Below, piece after piece: positions 63,751 through 64,000 of a stretch of DNA of 64,000 bases. The stretch's first letter is position 1. Each line of letters begins with the position of its first letter. The DNA is from Sphingorhabdus sp. SMR4y. GTDB lineage: Bacteria > Pseudomonadota > Alphaproteobacteria > Sphingomonadales > Sphingomonadaceae. A program made the position numbers and the translations under genes. The notes below the pieces were generated by a model. The model was not told the DNA's origin, ran no database searches, and saw nothing but the letters and a program-made list of their open reading frames with translations. Where the stretch lies: assembly GCF_002218195.1 (NCBI RefSeq), contig NZ_CP022336.1, positions 3,281,001 to 3,345,000 on the forward strand, given 5' to 3'.

Positions 63751-64000
63751 CTATCGCGGAAGGCCCGCCAATTTCGGTTGCAATGCTGTCCAGCTATGGA
63801 CTTTGGCGAGCGGTTGGTCGCCGATCGTGAAGCTTGGTGTGCCGGTCAGCTTGAGCGTGGTCCTGGCATATTCCGTCATCGCCAGAATCTTGTCCTGTGC
63901 GGTCTTGTCCGCAAGACAGGCGTCGATCTGGGCATCGGTAAAGCCGCGGCCCTTCATCAGTACGTCAAGACCGGCGGCCTTGCTGATTTTCTTGAGCCGC
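63751..64000 (-). CDS. Second DsbA-like protein, cut by the window end
   Basis: Only the last ~82 codons are visible; the frame is open to the right edge. The cis-proline loop LTGTPSFTIGDQPL and the preceding helix (FTDAQIDACLADKTAQDKIL) match the C-terminal half of thioredoxin_4-type DsbA proteins, but the active-site cysteines lie outside. It is 35 bases upstream of the complete DsbA-like gene and in the same direction, indicating a two-gene unit. Confidence 0.85.
   Translation of the reverse strand, partial: RLKKISKAAGLDVLMKGRGFTDAQIDACLADKTAQDKILAMTEYARTTLKLTGTPSFTIGDQPLAKVHSWTALQPKLAGLPR

Overview
The window looks like chromosomal DNA of a sphingomonad (Alphaproteobacteria, order Sphingomonadales; a marine or freshwater relative of Sphingorhabdus, Parasphingorhabdus or Sphingopyxis is my inference). 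Base composition is moderately high in GC. Markers pointing that way are the DUF1476 F1-ATPase inhibitor next to bolA and a CGFS glutaredoxin, the TIGR02300 Zn-ribbon protein, the order aroA / CBU_0592-like / cmk / rpsA / ihfB, a carotenoid hydroxylase (CrtZ), and dispersed palindromic repeats of types common in sphingomonads. Almost all genes are ordinary chromosomal housekeeping or catabolic genes; there is no plasmid, prophage or CRISPR signal. Only the first ~400 bases, an AT-rich gene fragment, look foreign.

Layout. 1-13 kb: gene fragment, acyl-CoA ligase, gamma-glutamyltransferase, pyrD, an isovaleryl-CoA-type dehydrogenase followed by a SpoU-type RNA methyltransferase, a PhoX-like protein, two glutathione transferases, a SulP anion transporter, an EamA transporter, and crtZ with an exported protein. 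14-19 kb: leuC - small membrane protein - leuD, an MDR oxidoreductase, then DUF1476 - bolA - CGFS glutaredoxin closed by a terminator. 19-24 kb: a BlaI-like repressor and M56 (BlaR1-like) peptidase with an operator, an MBL-fold hydrolase, a DUF4230 protein and a kelch-type lipoprotein. 24-28 kb: a membrane protein, then nadA and nadC separated by a REP-bounded GIY-YIG gene and an antitoxin-like HTH gene; RNase T2. 28-34 kb: HxlR regulator / CMD-family pair, DUF4112 protein, two tandem peptide-binding lipoproteins, a flavin monooxygenase, tRNA-Leu. 34-39 kb: ihfB, rpsA, cmk, CBU_0592-like, aroA on the minus strand. 39-49 kb: TIGR02300 protein, tRNA-Ala, AI-2E family permease, BaiN-like flavoprotein, DEAD-box helicase, YaiI-like protein, a P-domain/DUF11 surface protein, RsmE, UbiA. 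49-58 kb: three oxidoreductases, a GFA-like protein between two copies of a 54-base repeat, two VOC proteins under a SoxR-type promoter, soxR, a GntA-like/DUF1989 pair, and a DUF2306 membrane protein with its MarR regulator. 58-64 kb: a second REP-bounded GIY-YIG gene, a small conserved gene, smc, and two DsbA-like thioredoxins, the second cut by the window end.

The most unusual signal is at two separate places (26.1-26.5 kb and 58.6-59.0 kb). In each, a stand-alone GIY-YIG nuclease gene of about 95 codons sits alone between imperfect inverted repeats about 29 bases long, giving units of only 386 and 368 bp. The two units have the same design but their repeats belong to different dispersed families. 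This suggests a minimal element in which a GIY-YIG nuclease, rather than a RAYT transposase, accompanies REP/REPIN-type repeats. Other well-supported regulatory signals are a textbook SoxR box in a 19-bp-spacer promoter facing the VOC genes, a BlaI-type operator, an 18-bp-arm dyad between marR and the DUF2306 gene, and repeated GTAGC/GCTAC half-sites between hxlR and its divergent partner.
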